DNA from: Gp6-AA40 sp963772955
GTDB taxonomy: Bacteria > Acidobacteriota > Vicinamibacteria > Vicinamibacterales > UBA2999
Assembly: GCA_963772955.1 (NCBI GenBank)
Contig: CAVYZF010000004.1
Location: 434,001 to 498,000, forward strand
Reading direction: 5' to 3'
DNA length: 64,000 nucleotides
Shown here piece by piece: positions 17,155-25,119 of this stretch (position 1 is its first letter; the number at the start of each line of letters is the position of its first letter). A program made the position numbers and the translations under genes. The notes under the pieces are model-generated. The model saw only the letters and a list, made by a program, of their open reading frames with translations, did not search any database and was not told where the DNA came from.

Positions 17155-17595
17155 TTACACTCTTCGACGCTTCGTGGGCCGGCAACCGTTGTGCGGAATC
17201 GGCGTGACGTCGCGAATCGACTTCACCTCGATCCCCACCGTCTGCAACGCACGAATCGCCGACTCACGACCCGACCCTGGCCCCTTGACCCGGACGTCGA
17301 CCGAGCGAAGGCCGTAGGTCTTTGCCGTGTTGCCTGCGCTCATCGCGGCCTGCGTCGCGGCAAACGGCGTCCCCTTCCGGGACCCTTTGAAGCCGATGCC
17401 TCCCGCGCTCGACCACGCGATCACATTGCCTTCGGTATCCGTGATCGTGATCTGCGTGTTGTTAAACGAGGCATGAATGTGCACCAGTCCGTGATGCACC
17501 ACTCGCTTCTCGCCGCGCTTCTTGAACGTCTTCCGGGGCGCCTTCTTTCCGCCCTCGGCTTTCTTGTCAGCTGCTGCGCCTTCAGTCTTGGCCAT
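17155..17595 (-). CDS. rpsK: 30S ribosomal protein S11
   Basis: 146 residues from the ATG at 17595. The longer open frame to 17655 would be translated from a heptad repeat and is rejected. About 20 extra basic residues (AAADKKAEGGKKAPRK) precede the conserved core (VVHHGLVHIHASFNNTQIT). The C-terminal GRESAIRALQ and DVTPIPHNGCRPTKRRRV are intact. S11 lies on the platform of the small subunit and shapes the E-site mRNA path. Gene order rpsM-rpsK-rpsD is standard. No strong ribosome-binding site precedes the start. Confidence 0.95.
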   Translation of the reverse strand: MAKTEGAAADKKAEGGKKAPRKTFKKRGEKRVVHHGLVHIHASFNNTQITITDTEGNVIAWSSAGGIGFKGSRKGTPFAATQAAMSAGNTAKTYGLRSVDVRVKGPGSGRESAIRALQTVGIEVKSIRDVTPIPHNGCRPTKRRRV

Positions 17596-17613
17596 TTTCT
17601 TTGTCGCTTGTCG

Positions 17614-17676
17614 TTGGTGGTTCGTGGTTGGTGGTTGGTGGTTACCACGATCCACCTACCACCCACCACCATCCGG
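17614..17676. repeat. Heptad inverted-repeat array between rpsM and rpsK
   Basis: Nine back-to-back 7-base units: TTGGTGG, TTCGTGG, TTGGTGG, TTGGTGG, then TTACCAC, GATCCAC, CTACCAC, CCACCAC, CATCCGG. The two halves are complementary. The array ends exactly one base before the rpsM stop codon at 17677. Confidence 0.85.
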
Positions 17677-18051
17677 CTAAACAGTCTTCTTCTTCGCGAT
17701 GGCACCCTTGCGCGGGCCCTTCCGCGTGCGCGCGTTCGTCCGCGTCCGCTGACCACGGGCGGGCAGGTTACGACGATGACGGAGTCCCCGGTAGCAACCG
17801 ATTTCCATCAGCCGCTTGATGTTCATCGAGATCTCCTTGCGAAGATCACCCTCGACGCCACCGACCTCTTCGATCACCTTGCTGATCGTCCGGACGTCCT
17901 CTTCGGAGAGATCCTTGACGCGGATGTCTGGGCTGACGCCCGCCTGTCCCAGGATGTCGCCGGACTTCTTGCGTCCGATGCCGTAGATGTACGTGAGTCC
18001 AATCTCGATCCGCTTCGTGCGCGGAAGATCGATGCCGGCAATACGAGCCAT
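17677..18051 (-). CDS. rpsM: 30S ribosomal protein S13
   Basis: 124-residue S13, normal length. The start MARIAGIDLPRTKRIEIGLTY is preceded by an AGGA site overlapping the rpmJ stop. A helix-two-turns-helix region (SPDIRVKDLSEEDV) and the basic tail (RTRTNARTRKGPRKG) that reaches the P-site tRNA are present. S13 lies in the head of the small subunit and makes bridges to L5. It is separated from rpmJ by three bases, so it is translated from the same mRNA. Confidence 0.97.
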   Translation of the reverse strand: MARIAGIDLPRTKRIEIGLTYIYGIGRKKSGDILGQAGVSPDIRVKDLSEEDVRTISKVIEEVGGVEGDLRKEISMNIKRLMEIGCYRGLRHRRNLPARGQRTRTNARTRKGPRKGAIAKKKTV

Positions 18052-18054
18052 GTC

Positions 18055-18168
18055 CTATCCTTGCCTCTGCTTGTGTTTGGCGTTCGTGCAGATGACGCGC
18101 ACCACCCCACGGCGGCGGACCACCTTGCACTTGTCACAAATCCGTTTCACCGACGCTCTGACCTTCAT
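18055..18168 (-). CDS. rpmJ: 50S ribosomal protein L36
   Basis: 37-residue L36 found by reading the gap between rpsM and infA. It starts MKVRASVKRICDKCKVV and ends CTNAKHKQRQG. The zinc ligands CDKC, a later Cys (VICTNAKH) and the His are all present, so this is the zinc-binding form. L36 binds 23S rRNA near the base of the L7/L12 stalk. The stop is three bases before the rpsM ATG. The order infA-rpmJ-rpsM is the usual one. Confidence 0.95.
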   Translation of the reverse strand: MKVRASVKRICDKCKVVRRRGVVRVICTNAKHKQRQG

Positions 18169-18186
18169 GATGTCCTACGCCTTCCG

Positions 18187-18221
18187 GACTATAGCTTTCC
18201 GACTATCGTTTCCTGACTATG
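18187..18221. repeat. Short heptad array at the infA 3' end
   Basis: Five 7-base units alternate two words (GACTATA, GCTTTCC, GACTATC, GTTTCCT, GACTATG). The array covers the infA stop codon and its last five codons, so the C-terminal IVRKR of IF-1 is encoded by repeat sequence. Confidence 0.6.
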
Positions 18222-18418
18222 CGGCCGCGTGCGCCGTCTCTCGCCGTCAACTCCACGATCACCCGATCACCGACGAGCAACCTGACGAAGTTCCGCTCCA
18301 TACTACCGGTCGGATGCGCTGTAATCCGATGCTCTCCCTCGACCTGCACCTGGTAGAGCCCGCTCGGCAACTGCGCGATGACGACGCCCTCGACTCGACG
18401 CGACCCGCCAGCGCTCAT
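18203..18418 (-). CDS. infA: Translation initiation factor IF-1
   Basis: 71-residue OB-fold (S1-like) protein from the ATG at 18418; the longer open frame is rejected because IF-1 is normally 71-72 residues. VEGVVIAQLPSGLYQVQVEG, MERNFVRLLVGDRV and the closing ARGRIVRKR align with the family. IF-1 binds the 30S A site during initiation. Lys/Asp at the usual N-terminus (MAKED) are replaced by MSAGGS. It lies between map and rpmJ, its standard place in the spc-alpha junction. Confidence 0.93.
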   Translation of the reverse strand: MSAGGSRRVEGVVIAQLPSGLYQVQVEGEHRITAHPTGSMERNFVRLLVGDRVIVELTARDGARGRIVRKR

Positions 18419-18452
18419 GTGCACATCTGTGAAGGGTCTGACCCCGTCACAC

Positions 18453-19292
18453 TTACGTATGCGCTCGGACTCCCTCGGTCTCGGGACTGTCGCTACCGGG
18501 CACGATCCGCCCTGCCAGTAACTGCTTCGCCCGCACTTCCTCGGACGCCAGAAGGGTGAGAATCTCACATCCCTCACGCGTCACCACCACCGTGTGCTCG
18601 AAGTGCGCCGACAAGCTCTTGTCCTTGGTGACCGCCGTCCAACCATCGGACAACACCTTCACCGCCGGCTTGCCCGCGTTCACCATCGGCTCGATCGCGA
18701 TCACCATGCCTTCTGACAATCGCGGCCCGTGTCCGGCAGGTCCGTAGTTCGCGACCTGCGGCTCCTCGTGCAGCGCTGTTCCAATGCCGTGACCAACGAA
18801 CTCGCGAACGACTGAAAAGCCCTGCGCCTCGACGTGCCCCTGGACCGCGGCGCCAATGTCCGAGACACGCGCGCCCGGCCGCACGGCGTCGATGCCACGA
18901 AAGAGCGCTTCCTCGGTTACCCGCAGCAACTCGGTGGCCTGAGACGACACCGTTCCAACCGGAACCGTCACGGCGCAATCACCATAGAAGCCGTCGAGCT
19001 TGGCACCCATGTCGATCGACACGATGTCGCCGACCACGAGCGGGCGGTTCGACGGAATCCCGTGCACGACCTGCTCATTCACCGAGGCACACACTGTGGC
19101 CGGGTACCCGTGGTACCCCTTGAACGCCGGCTCTGCTCCCGCTTCCCGGACGCGACGCTCGGCAAGCTCGTCGATGTCCGTTGTCGTGATGCCCGGCACC
19201 ACGACCTGCCGCAACTCGGCGAGAATGCGCGCCACGAGCTGATTGACTCGTCGCAGCTTTTCGATCTCGGCGTGAGAACGACAGACGATCAC
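18453..19292 (-). CDS. map: Methionine aminopeptidase, type I
   Basis: 279-residue enzyme that removes the initiator Met from new proteins. The five metal ligands are visible: Asp in SIDMG, Asp in GDCAVTV, His in EFVGHGIG, Glu in AIEPM and Glu in HFEHTV. The C-terminus carries about 25 residues beyond the usual end (SEEVRAKQLLAGRIVPG and on). It overlaps adk by four bases at its start and precedes infA, the classical spc operon order. It acts in the cytoplasm at the ribosome exit. Confidence 0.95.
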   Translation of the reverse strand: MIVCRSHAEIEKLRRVNQLVARILAELRQVVVPGITTTDIDELAERRVREAGAEPAFKGYHGYPATVCASVNEQVVHGIPSNRPLVVGDIVSIDMGAKLDGFYGDCAVTVPVGTVSSQATELLRVTEEALFRGIDAVRPGARVSDIGAAVQGHVEAQGFSVVREFVGHGIGTALHEEPQVANYGPAGHGPRLSEGMVIAIEPMVNAGKPAVKVLSDGWTAVTKDKSLSAHFEHTVVVTREGCEILTLLASEEVRAKQLLAGRIVPGSDSPETEGVRAHT

Positions 19293-19954
19293 AAGTTCCC
19301 CTTACCGTTTGCCGCCGCCGCTTCGTGGATGATCGCGTTCAGCTCGGACGCCACTCGCTCGGGCGCCTGGGCACCGTTCACCTCGCAAAACGTCGGACGC
19401 CCGCGGTAATACTCGAGCACAGGCTTCGTCGACTGCTGATACACCCTAAGACGCTCCAACACGACGTCCCGGTCATCGTCGGCACGCTGCACGAACTGTC
19501 CGCCGCACTGGGCGCACGCCTTCGCGTCCAGCGAGCCGGCGTTCGTGCCGCACTCCCCGCAAATCCTGCGGCCCGCCAGCCGCTTGACCAACTCCGGCTC
19601 CGGCACCGCAACATCCACCACGATGAGTGGGCCCGACCCGAGCCGCTCCATCAAATCGTCGAGCGCACGAGCCTGAGCCACTGTGCGCGGAAACCCGTCG
19701 AGCACGAACCCTGGCTGCACATCCGGTTTCGTCAACCGATCCGCCACGATCGCGATCATCATCGCGTCGTCGACGAGCTCTCCGCGATCCATCCGGGCCT
19801 TCGCCGCTAGCGCCGTGGGGTTCTTCTCCTTGATGGCCTCACGCAGAATGTCGCCGGTCGAAATCTTCGGCAGACCGCGATCCTTTGCCAGCTGCCCCGC
19901 CTGCGTGCCCTTTCCAGCACCGGGCGGTCCCATCATGATCACGTTCAACCCCAT
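19289..19954 (-). CDS. adk: Adenylate kinase (zinc-LID form)
   Basis: 221-residue kinase that interconverts ATP + AMP and 2 ADP. The P-loop is GPPGAGKGTQ (9-18), and the AMP-binding DGFPRT motif is intact. The LID domain carries four Cys (CGECG and CAQCGG), a structural zinc site found in many but not all bacteria. It is the long bacterial form. It follows secY by 11 bases and overlaps map, so it is expressed with the ribosomal genes. Confidence 0.96.
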   Translation of the reverse strand: MGLNVIMMGPPGAGKGTQAGQLAKDRGLPKISTGDILREAIKEKNPTALAAKARMDRGELVDDAMMIAIVADRLTKPDVQPGFVLDGFPRTVAQARALDDLMERLGSGPLIVVDVAVPEPELVKRLAGRRICGECGTNAGSLDAKACAQCGGQFVQRADDDRDVVLERLRVYQQSTKPVLEYYRGRPTFCEVNGAQAPERVASELNAIIHEAAAANGKGNL

Positions 19955-19965
19955 GTCCTCGGGAG

Positions 19966-21354
19966 CTAGCCTCGGCGGCCACGGATCCGGGTCTTCTTCA
20001 TGAAGCCGTCGTAGTGCCTCATGATGAGCTGCGACTCGACCTGCTGCACCGTATCCATCGCGACACCGACGACGATCAGCAGCGAGGTTCCACCGAAGTA
20101 GAACGTGACACCCATGCCTTGCGTGAACCAGCTCGGGAGAATGGCATCGAGCCTCTCGCCGATGAACGGAATCGGTGCGACGCGGAACCCGGTGATGAGC
20201 AGTTCCGGCAGCAGCGCGACCATGGCCAGATAGATCGCGCCGACCAGCGTGATGCGCGCCAGGATCGTGTCGATGTATTCCGCCGTCCGCTTGCCTGGAC
20301 GAATGCCGGGCACGAACCCGCCGTACTTCCGCATGTTCTCCGCCACGTCATCAGGGTTGAAGATGATCGACGTGTAAAAGTACGCGAAGAAGATGATGCC
20401 CACCACGTACAGGAGGTTATAGAGCGGCATCCCGTACGCGACCTGATCGATGACCCGGCGCGGCCACGTGCCGACCTCGAAGAGCGGCGCCGCCATGGTG
20501 AAAAACGACAAGATGGACGAGGCAAAGATCACGGGTATGACGCCGCCCGTGTTGACCTTCAACGGGATGTGCGTGCTCGAGCCGCCGTACTGCCGGCGGC
20601 CAACAACACGTTTGGCGTACTGCACCGTGATGCGGCGACTCGCTCGCTCGAAAAAGATGATTGCACCGATCACCACGACGGCCATCGCGATGAGGAAGAG
20701 GATGCGGAGCGGACCAATCTGCCCGGTCTGCATCTGGTCGAGCGTGCCCAGCACGGCAGTCGGAAAATTCACGACGATGCCGGCAAAGATCAACAGCGAC
20801 ATGCCGTTGCCAATGCCGCGCTCCGTGATCTGCTCGCCAAGCCACATGACGAACATCGTCCCGGTCGTCAAGGTCAGGACGCACATCAGCCTGAAGCCCC
20901 AGCCCGAGTAGAGCACCAGCGGCAACCCACCAGGAGCGTCGGCCGAGCTCTCCAGCCAGATTGCGTAGCCGAAGGACTGCACGACGGCGAGCACCACGGT
21001 CAGGTACCGAGTGTACTGCGTGATCTTGCGGCGACCGAGCTCACCTTCCTTCGAGATGCGCTCGAGGTACGGCCACACCACTGTCAGCAGCTGAATGATG
21101 ATCGAGGCGCTGATGTACGGCATCACGCCAAGCGCGAAGATTGTGACGCGCGACAGGCTGCCGCCGGTGAACATGTTGGCCAGGCCGAACATCGAACCGG
21201 CGAGCTGGTCGGCAAAGAGCCTCAACGCTTCCTGATTCACGCCCGGCGTCGGGACGAAACTCCCGACGCGGTAGACGCCAAGCATTGCCAGCGTGAACAG
21301 CACGCGGTTCCGCAGGTCGCTGACGGCGAAGAGATTCTTGAGCGCGTTCTCCAT
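19966..21354 (-). CDS. secY: Protein translocase subunit SecY
   Basis: 462-residue core channel of the Sec translocon with ten hydrophobic helices. The plug/TM2 region (GGSLSRVTIFALGVMPYISA) and the cytoplasmic C5 loop (around YAKRVVGRRQYGGSSTHIPL) that contacts SecA and the ribosome are recognisable. It ends with a basic tail (KKTRIRGRRG). It lies between rplO and adk, the normal spc operon position. A short GC hairpin separates it from rplO. Confidence 0.97.
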   Translation of the reverse strand: MENALKNLFAVSDLRNRVLFTLAMLGVYRVGSFVPTPGVNQEALRLFADQLAGSMFGLANMFTGGSLSRVTIFALGVMPYISASIIIQLLTVVWPYLERISKEGELGRRKITQYTRYLTVVLAVVQSFGYAIWLESSADAPGGLPLVLYSGWGFRLMCVLTLTTGTMFVMWLGEQITERGIGNGMSLLIFAGIVVNFPTAVLGTLDQMQTGQIGPLRILFLIAMAVVVIGAIIFFERASRRITVQYAKRVVGRRQYGGSSTHIPLKVNTGGVIPVIFASSILSFFTMAAPLFEVGTWPRRVIDQVAYGMPLYNLLYVVGIIFFAYFYTSIIFNPDDVAENMRKYGGFVPGIRPGKRTAEYIDTILARITLVGAIYLAMVALLPELLITGFRVAPIPFIGERLDAILPSWFTQGMGVTFYFGGTSLLIVVGVAMDTVQQVESQLIMRHYDGFMKKTRIRGRRG

Positions 21355-21366
21355 ATATGCCTGCCA

Positions 21367-21383
21367 CGGGGCCGGAAGCCCCG
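21367..21383. repeat. Short hairpin between rplO and secY
   Basis: CGGGGC pairs with GCCCCG around a five-base loop in the 33-base spacer. It resembles the hairpins near 16245 and 34904-34997, with a GGC-TTCC-GCC style core, and may belong to the same dispersed family. Confidence 0.45.
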
Positions 21384-21387
21384 CTAC

Positions 21388-21858
21388 CTACTTACTCGCC
21401 GCCTTACTCGCTGCTGCGATGACCTCTGCTGCACCACCGGCGGCCGCAATCTTCTCGGCTGCCTTGCCGCTGAATTTGTGCGCTCGCACTGTCAGCGTCT
21501 TTGACATGTCCCCGCGAGCGAGGACCTTGATCGGCTGACGCTCGCTGTGGATCAACCCCCGCTCACGGAGCAGCTCCGGCGTCACAACCGTGCCGGCATC
21601 GAAGCGATCGGCCAGCACGTCGAGGTTCACGACGGCGTACTCCACGCGGAAGGGATTGTGAAATCCCCGCTTTGGAATACGGCGATGCAGCGGCATCTGG
21701 CCGCCTTCGAATCCGCGCTTGAACTTGTAGCCCGAGCGCGACTGCGCACCCTTGTGGCCGCGTCCGGCCTGCGTGCCCTGGCCTGTTCCGTGACCGCGGC
21801 CGACACGCTTCTTGTTTCTCTTCATGCCCTCGGAGGGCTTGAGATTGCTCAGATCCAT
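21388..21858 (-). CDS. rplO: 50S ribosomal protein L15
   Basis: 156-residue L15. The Gly/Arg-rich N-terminal extension (KRVGRGHGTGQGTQAGRGHKG) threads through 23S rRNA; the globular domain follows with LHRRIPKRGFHN and LAIKVLARGD-type strands. The Ala-rich end (AEVIAAASKAASK) is a little longer than usual. It is a late assembly protein of the large subunit. It lies four bases after rpmD and before secY as in most bacteria. Confidence 0.96.
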   Translation of the reverse strand: MDLSNLKPSEGMKRNKKRVGRGHGTGQGTQAGRGHKGAQSRSGYKFKRGFEGGQMPLHRRIPKRGFHNPFRVEYAVVNLDVLADRFDAGTVVTPELLRERGLIHSERQPIKVLARGDMSKTLTVRAHKFSGKAAEKIAAAGGAAEVIAAASKAASK

Positions 21859-21862
21859 GACG

Positions 21863-22069
21863 TTATTCCTGCACCGTAACGAGGTGACGGACCTTGTGAA
21901 TCATGCCGCGCGTCTCGGGCGTGTCCGCCAACTCCACCGTGTGGTTGAGGCGTCGGAGTCCGAGGCCGATCACCGTCTCGTCCTGCGTCCGGTTGAAGCC
22001 AATCGTGCTCTTCACAAGCGTGATCTTGAGGCGCTTGCCGTCGGCTTGCTTTGCCTTCTTCGTGGCCAT
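21863..22069 (-). CDS. rpmD: 50S ribosomal protein L30
   Basis: 68-residue L30, slightly longer than the usual 60 because of an N-terminal basic lead (MATKKAKQADGK). The core LKITLVKSTIGFNRTQDETV is followed by GLGLRRLNHTVELADTPETRGMI, split over the usual helix-strand boundary. It lies between rpsE and rplO in standard order. The spacer towards rpsE is filled with a short heptad repeat. Confidence 0.95.
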   Translation of the reverse strand: MATKKAKQADGKRLKITLVKSTIGFNRTQDETVIGLGLRRLNHTVELADTPETRGMIHKVRHLVTVQE

Positions 22070-22073
22070 CGTA

Positions 22074-22101
22074 CTTTTGCCCTTTGCCCTTTGACCTTGT
22101 T
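22074..22101. repeat. Short heptad array between rpsE and rpmD
   Basis: Four 7-base units (CTTTTGC, CCTTTGC, CCTTTGA, CCTTGTT) occupy the spacer and run into the rpsE stop codon at 22100. No opposite arm is present. Confidence 0.5.
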
Positions 22102-22624
22102 AGGCCCCAATCAGTTCCGCTTCTTCCTTGCCGCGGAACCGCGCTACCTGCGCCGGATCCTTCAGACCCATGAGGCCGGCAAACGTCGCGCGCACCACGT
22201 TGTGCGGGTTCGCCGAGCCGAGCGACTTGGTCAGCACGTTCTGAATGCCGCAGCTCTCGACAACGGCGCGCACGGCCCCACCGGCGATCAGCCCGGTGCC
22301 TTCAGGCGCCGGCTTGAGCAGCACGCTGCCCGATCCAAACCGGCCGACGACCTGATGCGGAATGGTCGTCCCCTTGAGCGGCACCTTGATCAGGTTCTTC
22401 TTGGCGGCCTCGATCCCCTTCTTGATCGCCGAGGGGACTTCCTTCGCCTTGCCGACGCCGAAGCCAACCACGCCATGACCGTCGCCAACGACGACAAGGG
22501 CGCTGAAGCTCAGGTTCTTGCCTCCCTTGACGACCTTCGTCACGCGATTGATCGAGACGACGCTGTCCTTGATCTCGAGTTGGCCGGCGTCGATCTTTTC
22601 CCGAGTGCGGTTCATTAGCGCCAC
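22100..22624 (-). CDS. rpsE: 30S ribosomal protein S5
   Basis: 174 residues from the GTG at 22624, chosen because GGAG lies seven bases upstream and the rplR stop is just before it; the longer frame overlaps rplR. An ATG at 22615 is the alternative. The double-stranded RNA-binding domain (DSVVSINRVTKVVKGGKNL) and the second domain (VLTKSLGSANPHNVVRATFAGL) are intact. S5 helps keep translation accurate and guides mRNA entry. Order rplR-rpsE-rpmD is standard. Confidence 0.95.
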   Translation of the reverse strand: MALMNRTREKIDAGQLEIKDSVVSINRVTKVVKGGKNLSFSALVVVGDGHGVVGFGVGKAKEVPSAIKKGIEAAKKNLIKVPLKGTTIPHQVVGRFGSGSVLLKPAPEGTGLIAGGAVRAVVESCGIQNVLTKSLGSANPHNVVRATFAGLMGLKDPAQVARFRGKEEAELIGA

Positions 22625-22625
22625 G

Positions 22626-23000
22626 TTAGAACTCCAGGCCTGCTTCACGCGCGGCGTCGGCGACAGCCTTCACCCGCCCGTGATAAAGAAATCCGTTTCG
22701 GTCGAACACCACGTGCTTCACGCCCTGGCCAATCAGCCGCTCGGCGATCGCCTTGCCGATTGCCTTGGCGCCTTCGACGTTTCCGCCGGTTGCCTTCTTC
22801 GGCAACGCACCCTTCACCGCCGACTCCACGGTCGACGCCGAGGCAATCGTTTTCCCGGTCGCGTCGTCGACGACCTGCACGTACATGTGCGCGACGCTGC
22901 GGAAGACGGTCAGTCGCGGACGCTCGACCGAGCCACGCACCCGGCGGCGGATCCGGTACTTGATCCGATCCCGGCGATCCTCTTTGGTCTTGATCCGCAT
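22626..23000 (-). CDS. rplR: 50S ribosomal protein L18
   Basis: 124-residue L18, which carries 5S rRNA into the large subunit together with L5. The basic start (MRIKTKEDRRDRIKYRIRR) and SVERPRLTVFRSVAHMYVQV are conserved, and it ends with the usual FDRNGFLYHGRVKAVADAAR and EF. Its ATG overlaps the rplF stop by one base (TAATG), a sign of coupled translation. It lies between rplF and rpsE. Confidence 0.96.
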   Translation of the reverse strand: MRIKTKEDRRDRIKYRIRRRVRGSVERPRLTVFRSVAHMYVQVVDDATGKTIASASTVESAVKGALPKKATGGNVEGAKAIGKAIAERLIGQGVKHVVFDRNGFLYHGRVKAVADAAREAGLEF

Positions 23001-23539
23001 TACTTCGCCCCCGTCTTTCCGACCTTCTTCTTCAGCTGTTCGCCGGTGTAGCGCACACCCTTCTGCTTATACGGATCGGGCTTGCGCATCCGGCGAATGT
23101 TGGCGGCCACCTGTCCAACCAGCTGGCGATCGACGCCGGTGACAACGATGTGCGTCTGCTTGTCGACCGCGATATCGATCCCGTTCGGGATGTCGAAAAT
23201 CACCGGATGCGAGTAGCCCAGCGCGAAGTGGACCTGCTTGCCCTTCAGCTCCGCGCGGTAGCCGACACCGACGATGTCGAGTTCCTTCTTGAAGCCGTCG
23301 GTCACTCCGGCGACAGCGTTTGCGACCAGGCTGCGAGCCAGGCCGTGAAACTTGCGCAGCTCATCGTCCTCGCGTGAGAGCGTGGCCACGAGCGCACCCG
23401 CGTCCTGAGAGAACAGGATGCCGGGGGGCAGCGGCTGGCGCAGCTTGCCCTTCGGTCCCTGGACTTCGACCGCGTCGGGCGCGATCTTCACGGTCACGCC
23501 CTTCGGGAGCGGAATTGGTTTCTTGCCTATGCGCGACAT
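23000..23539 (-). CDS. rplF: 50S ribosomal protein L6
   Basis: 179-residue L6 with the two repeated alpha-beta domains. MSRIGKKPIPLPKGVTVKI opens the protein and the signature near the end reads RRMRKPDPYKQKGVRY. L6 binds 23S rRNA near the sarcin-ricin loop and the factor-binding site. It is seven bases downstream of rpsH and overlaps rplR by one base. Nothing unusual was seen. Confidence 0.97.
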   Translation of the reverse strand: MSRIGKKPIPLPKGVTVKIAPDAVEVQGPKGKLRQPLPPGILFSQDAGALVATLSREDDELRKFHGLARSLVANAVAGVTDGFKKELDIVGVGYRAELKGKQVHFALGYSHPVIFDIPNGIDIAVDKQTHIVVTGVDRQLVGQVAANIRRMRKPDPYKQKGVRYTGEQLKKKVGKTGAK

Positions 23540-23546
23540 ATGGCCT

Positions 23547-23961
23547 CTACCAGACGTTGCAGAGCACTTCGCCGCCGACGCCAGCCTTGCGCGCGGCGCG
23601 CCCGGTCATGACTCCGCGCGAGGTGGTCAGGATGTTCGTGCCGAGTCCACCGAGGACCTGTGGCACGTCCTCGGCACCGAGGTACACCCGGCGTCCCGGT
23701 CGACTGATGCGCTCGAGGCCACTCATGACCTTTTCCCCGCGCGGTCCGTACTTCAGGAACACGCGAATGAGCTGGCGGGGCTGCTTGCCGTCCCGCTCCG
23801 CGGGCTCTTCGACGATGCGAAAGCCCTGGATGTAGCCCTCGTCCTGAAGAATCCGCGCAATCTCTGCCTTCAGCTTGCTGGCGGGCATGTCGACGCGAGC
23901 GTGCTTGGCCGACACCGCATTCCGCAGGCGCGTCAGCATGTCCGAAATCGGATTCTGTCAT
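23547..23961 (-). CDS. rpsH: 30S ribosomal protein S8, apparent +1 frameshift near the N-terminus
   Basis: The open frame from 23939 gives 130 residues starting MLTRLRNAVSAKH, which lacks the usual first residues of S8. Reading upstream, an ATG at 23961 opens a different frame; removing one base of the doubled T pair at 23953-23954 (AA on the coding strand) gives MTDPISDMLTR, an exact match to the family start. So the real gene begins at 23961 and carries one extra base, most likely a sequence error. The rest, including the 16S-binding RPGRRVYLGAEDVP and end GVGGEVLCNVW, is normal. It lies between rpsN and rplF. Confidence 0.9.
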
Positions 23962-23999
23962 CTCTCTGTTCCCTATCTAGTAGGCGGTAGGCTCGCTAA

Positions 24000-24185
24000 C
24001 TACCAGGAGCTCTTCGTCACGCCTGTGACGTCGCCTTCGAGCGCCAGCTTCCGGAAGCACAACCGGCACATGTGGAACTTCCGGATGAACGCACGCGGCC
24101 GGCCGCACAGCTTGCAGCGATTGCGCTGACGGACCTTGTACTTCGGAGTCTTCGCTTCCTTGGCGACTTTCGCAGTCGTGGCCAT
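24000..24185 (-). CDS. rpsN: 30S ribosomal protein S14, type Z (zinc form)
   Basis: 61-residue short S14, the zinc-binding type (often called rpsZ). The four Cys sit in CKLCGRPRAFIRKFHMCRLC, and the end KLALEGDVTGVTKSSW matches the family. An Ala/Lys lead of about 13 residues precedes the core. S14 is in the head of the small subunit near the A site. It lies between rplE and rpsH, its usual place. Confidence 0.96.
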   Translation of the reverse strand: MATTAKVAKEAKTPKYKVRQRNRCKLCGRPRAFIRKFHMCRLCFRKLALEGDVTGVTKSSW

Positions 24186-24195
24186 TCGTAATCCT

Positions 24196-24216
24196 CTGCT
24201 TACTGCCTACTGGTTG
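24196..24216. repeat. Short heptad array between rplE and rpsN
   Basis: Three 7-base units (CTGCTTA, CTGCCTA, CTGGTTG) span the rplE stop codon at 24207. The same word recurs at 34500-34527 next to rpsL. Confidence 0.45.
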
Positions 24217-24752
24217 GTGCGGAACGGCATCCCCATCAACTGCAGGAGCTTCCGTGCCTCTTCGTCCGTCCGCGCGCTCGTCACGACGGACACGTTCATC
24301 CCGCGCGCTTTGTCGACCTTCATGTAGTCGATCTCCGGGAAGAGCAGCTGGTCCCGAAGGCCAAGCGTGAAGTTGCCGCGACCGTCGAATCCCTTCGGCG
24401 ACACGCCGCGGAAGTCACGCACGCGCGGCAGCGCGATGCTGATCAGGCGATCGAGGAACTCGTACATCCGCTCGCCTCGCAGCGTCACCATCGCGCCCAC
24501 GGGCATTCCCTGGCGCAACTTGAACTGAGCGATCGACTTCGTTGCGCGACGGACCACGGCCTTCTGACCGGTGATGCGCCCGAGCTCGTCGGCGCCCACG
24601 TCCGCGAGCTTCGCGTTCGACGTCGCCTCGCCGAGTCCCATGTTGACGACGACCTTCTCGATCTTGGGGATGGCCATCACGTTGCGATAGCCGAACTCCT
24701 TCTTGAGCGCCGGCGCCACTTCCTTCGAGTACCGATCTTTCAGGCGGCTCAT
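24207..24752 (-). CDS. rplE: 50S ribosomal protein L5
   Basis: 181-residue L5, part of the 5S rRNA particle and of the bridge to S13. KIEKVVVNMGLGEA and the GVSPKGFDGRGNFTLGL loop are typical, and DKARGMNVSVVTSA closes the core. Its ATG overlaps the rplX stop by four bases. The order rplX-rplE-rpsN is standard for the spc operon. Confidence 0.97.
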   Translation of the reverse strand: MSRLKDRYSKEVAPALKKEFGYRNVMAIPKIEKVVVNMGLGEATSNAKLADVGADELGRITGQKAVVRRATKSIAQFKLRQGMPVGAMVTLRGERMYEFLDRLISIALPRVRDFRGVSPKGFDGRGNFTLGLRDQLLFPEIDYMKVDKARGMNVSVVTSARTDEEARKLLQLMGMPFRTNQ

Positions 24753-25078
24753 TTGTCGACCACTCCCTCACACTTGCGGCAGATCCGGACCTTGCGATCG
24801 CCACGCACGTCATGCCCGACGCGGGTCATCTTTCCGCACTCGGGGCAGACGAGCTGCACGTTGCTGGCGTGCAGGGCGCCTTCACGCTCGACGATCCCGC
24901 CCTTGATGTTGCGCTGCGGGTTCGGACGCGTGTGACGCTTGATGATGTTCACGCCTTCCACAATCAGGCGGTTCTTGACCGGGATGACCTTGAGTACCCG
25001 GCCACGCTTGCCGCTGTCCTTCCCGGTCGTGACGATGACCGTGTCGTTGCGGCGAATGACTGTTTGCAATCTCGACAT
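24749..25078 (-). CDS. rplX: 50S ribosomal protein L24
   Basis: 109 residues from the ATG at 25078; the open frame reaches a TTG at 25087 that lies next to a heptad repeat and is rejected. The KOW motif is visible (VIVTTGKDSGKRGRVLKVIP). Four Cys near the end (CPECGK and CRKCEG) suggest a zinc site, seen in a subset of L24 proteins. L24 starts large-subunit assembly and lies at the exit tunnel. No clear ribosome-binding site is present because the repeat occupies that place. Confidence 0.93.
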   Translation of the reverse strand: MSRLQTVIRRNDTVIVTTGKDSGKRGRVLKVIPVKNRLIVEGVNIIKRHTRPNPQRNIKGGIVEREGALHASNVQLVCPECGKMTRVGHDVRGDRKVRICRKCEGVVDK

Positions 25079-25084
25079 AGAAAT

Positions 25085-25119
25085 CAATTCTGAATTCTGA
25101 ATTCACAATTCAGAATTCA
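25085..25119. repeat. Heptad palindrome between rplN and rplX
   Basis: Five 7-base units (CAATTCT, GAATTCT, GAATTCA, CAATTCA, GAATTCA). Bases 25091-25119 form a perfect 13-bp inverted repeat with a CAC loop. The last unit contains the rplN stop codon at 25117. It displaces the normal ribosome-binding site of rplX. Confidence 0.85.

Noticed and set aside
20014..21504. 496-codon open frame on the plus strand
   Set aside because: Antisense to secY; no domain.
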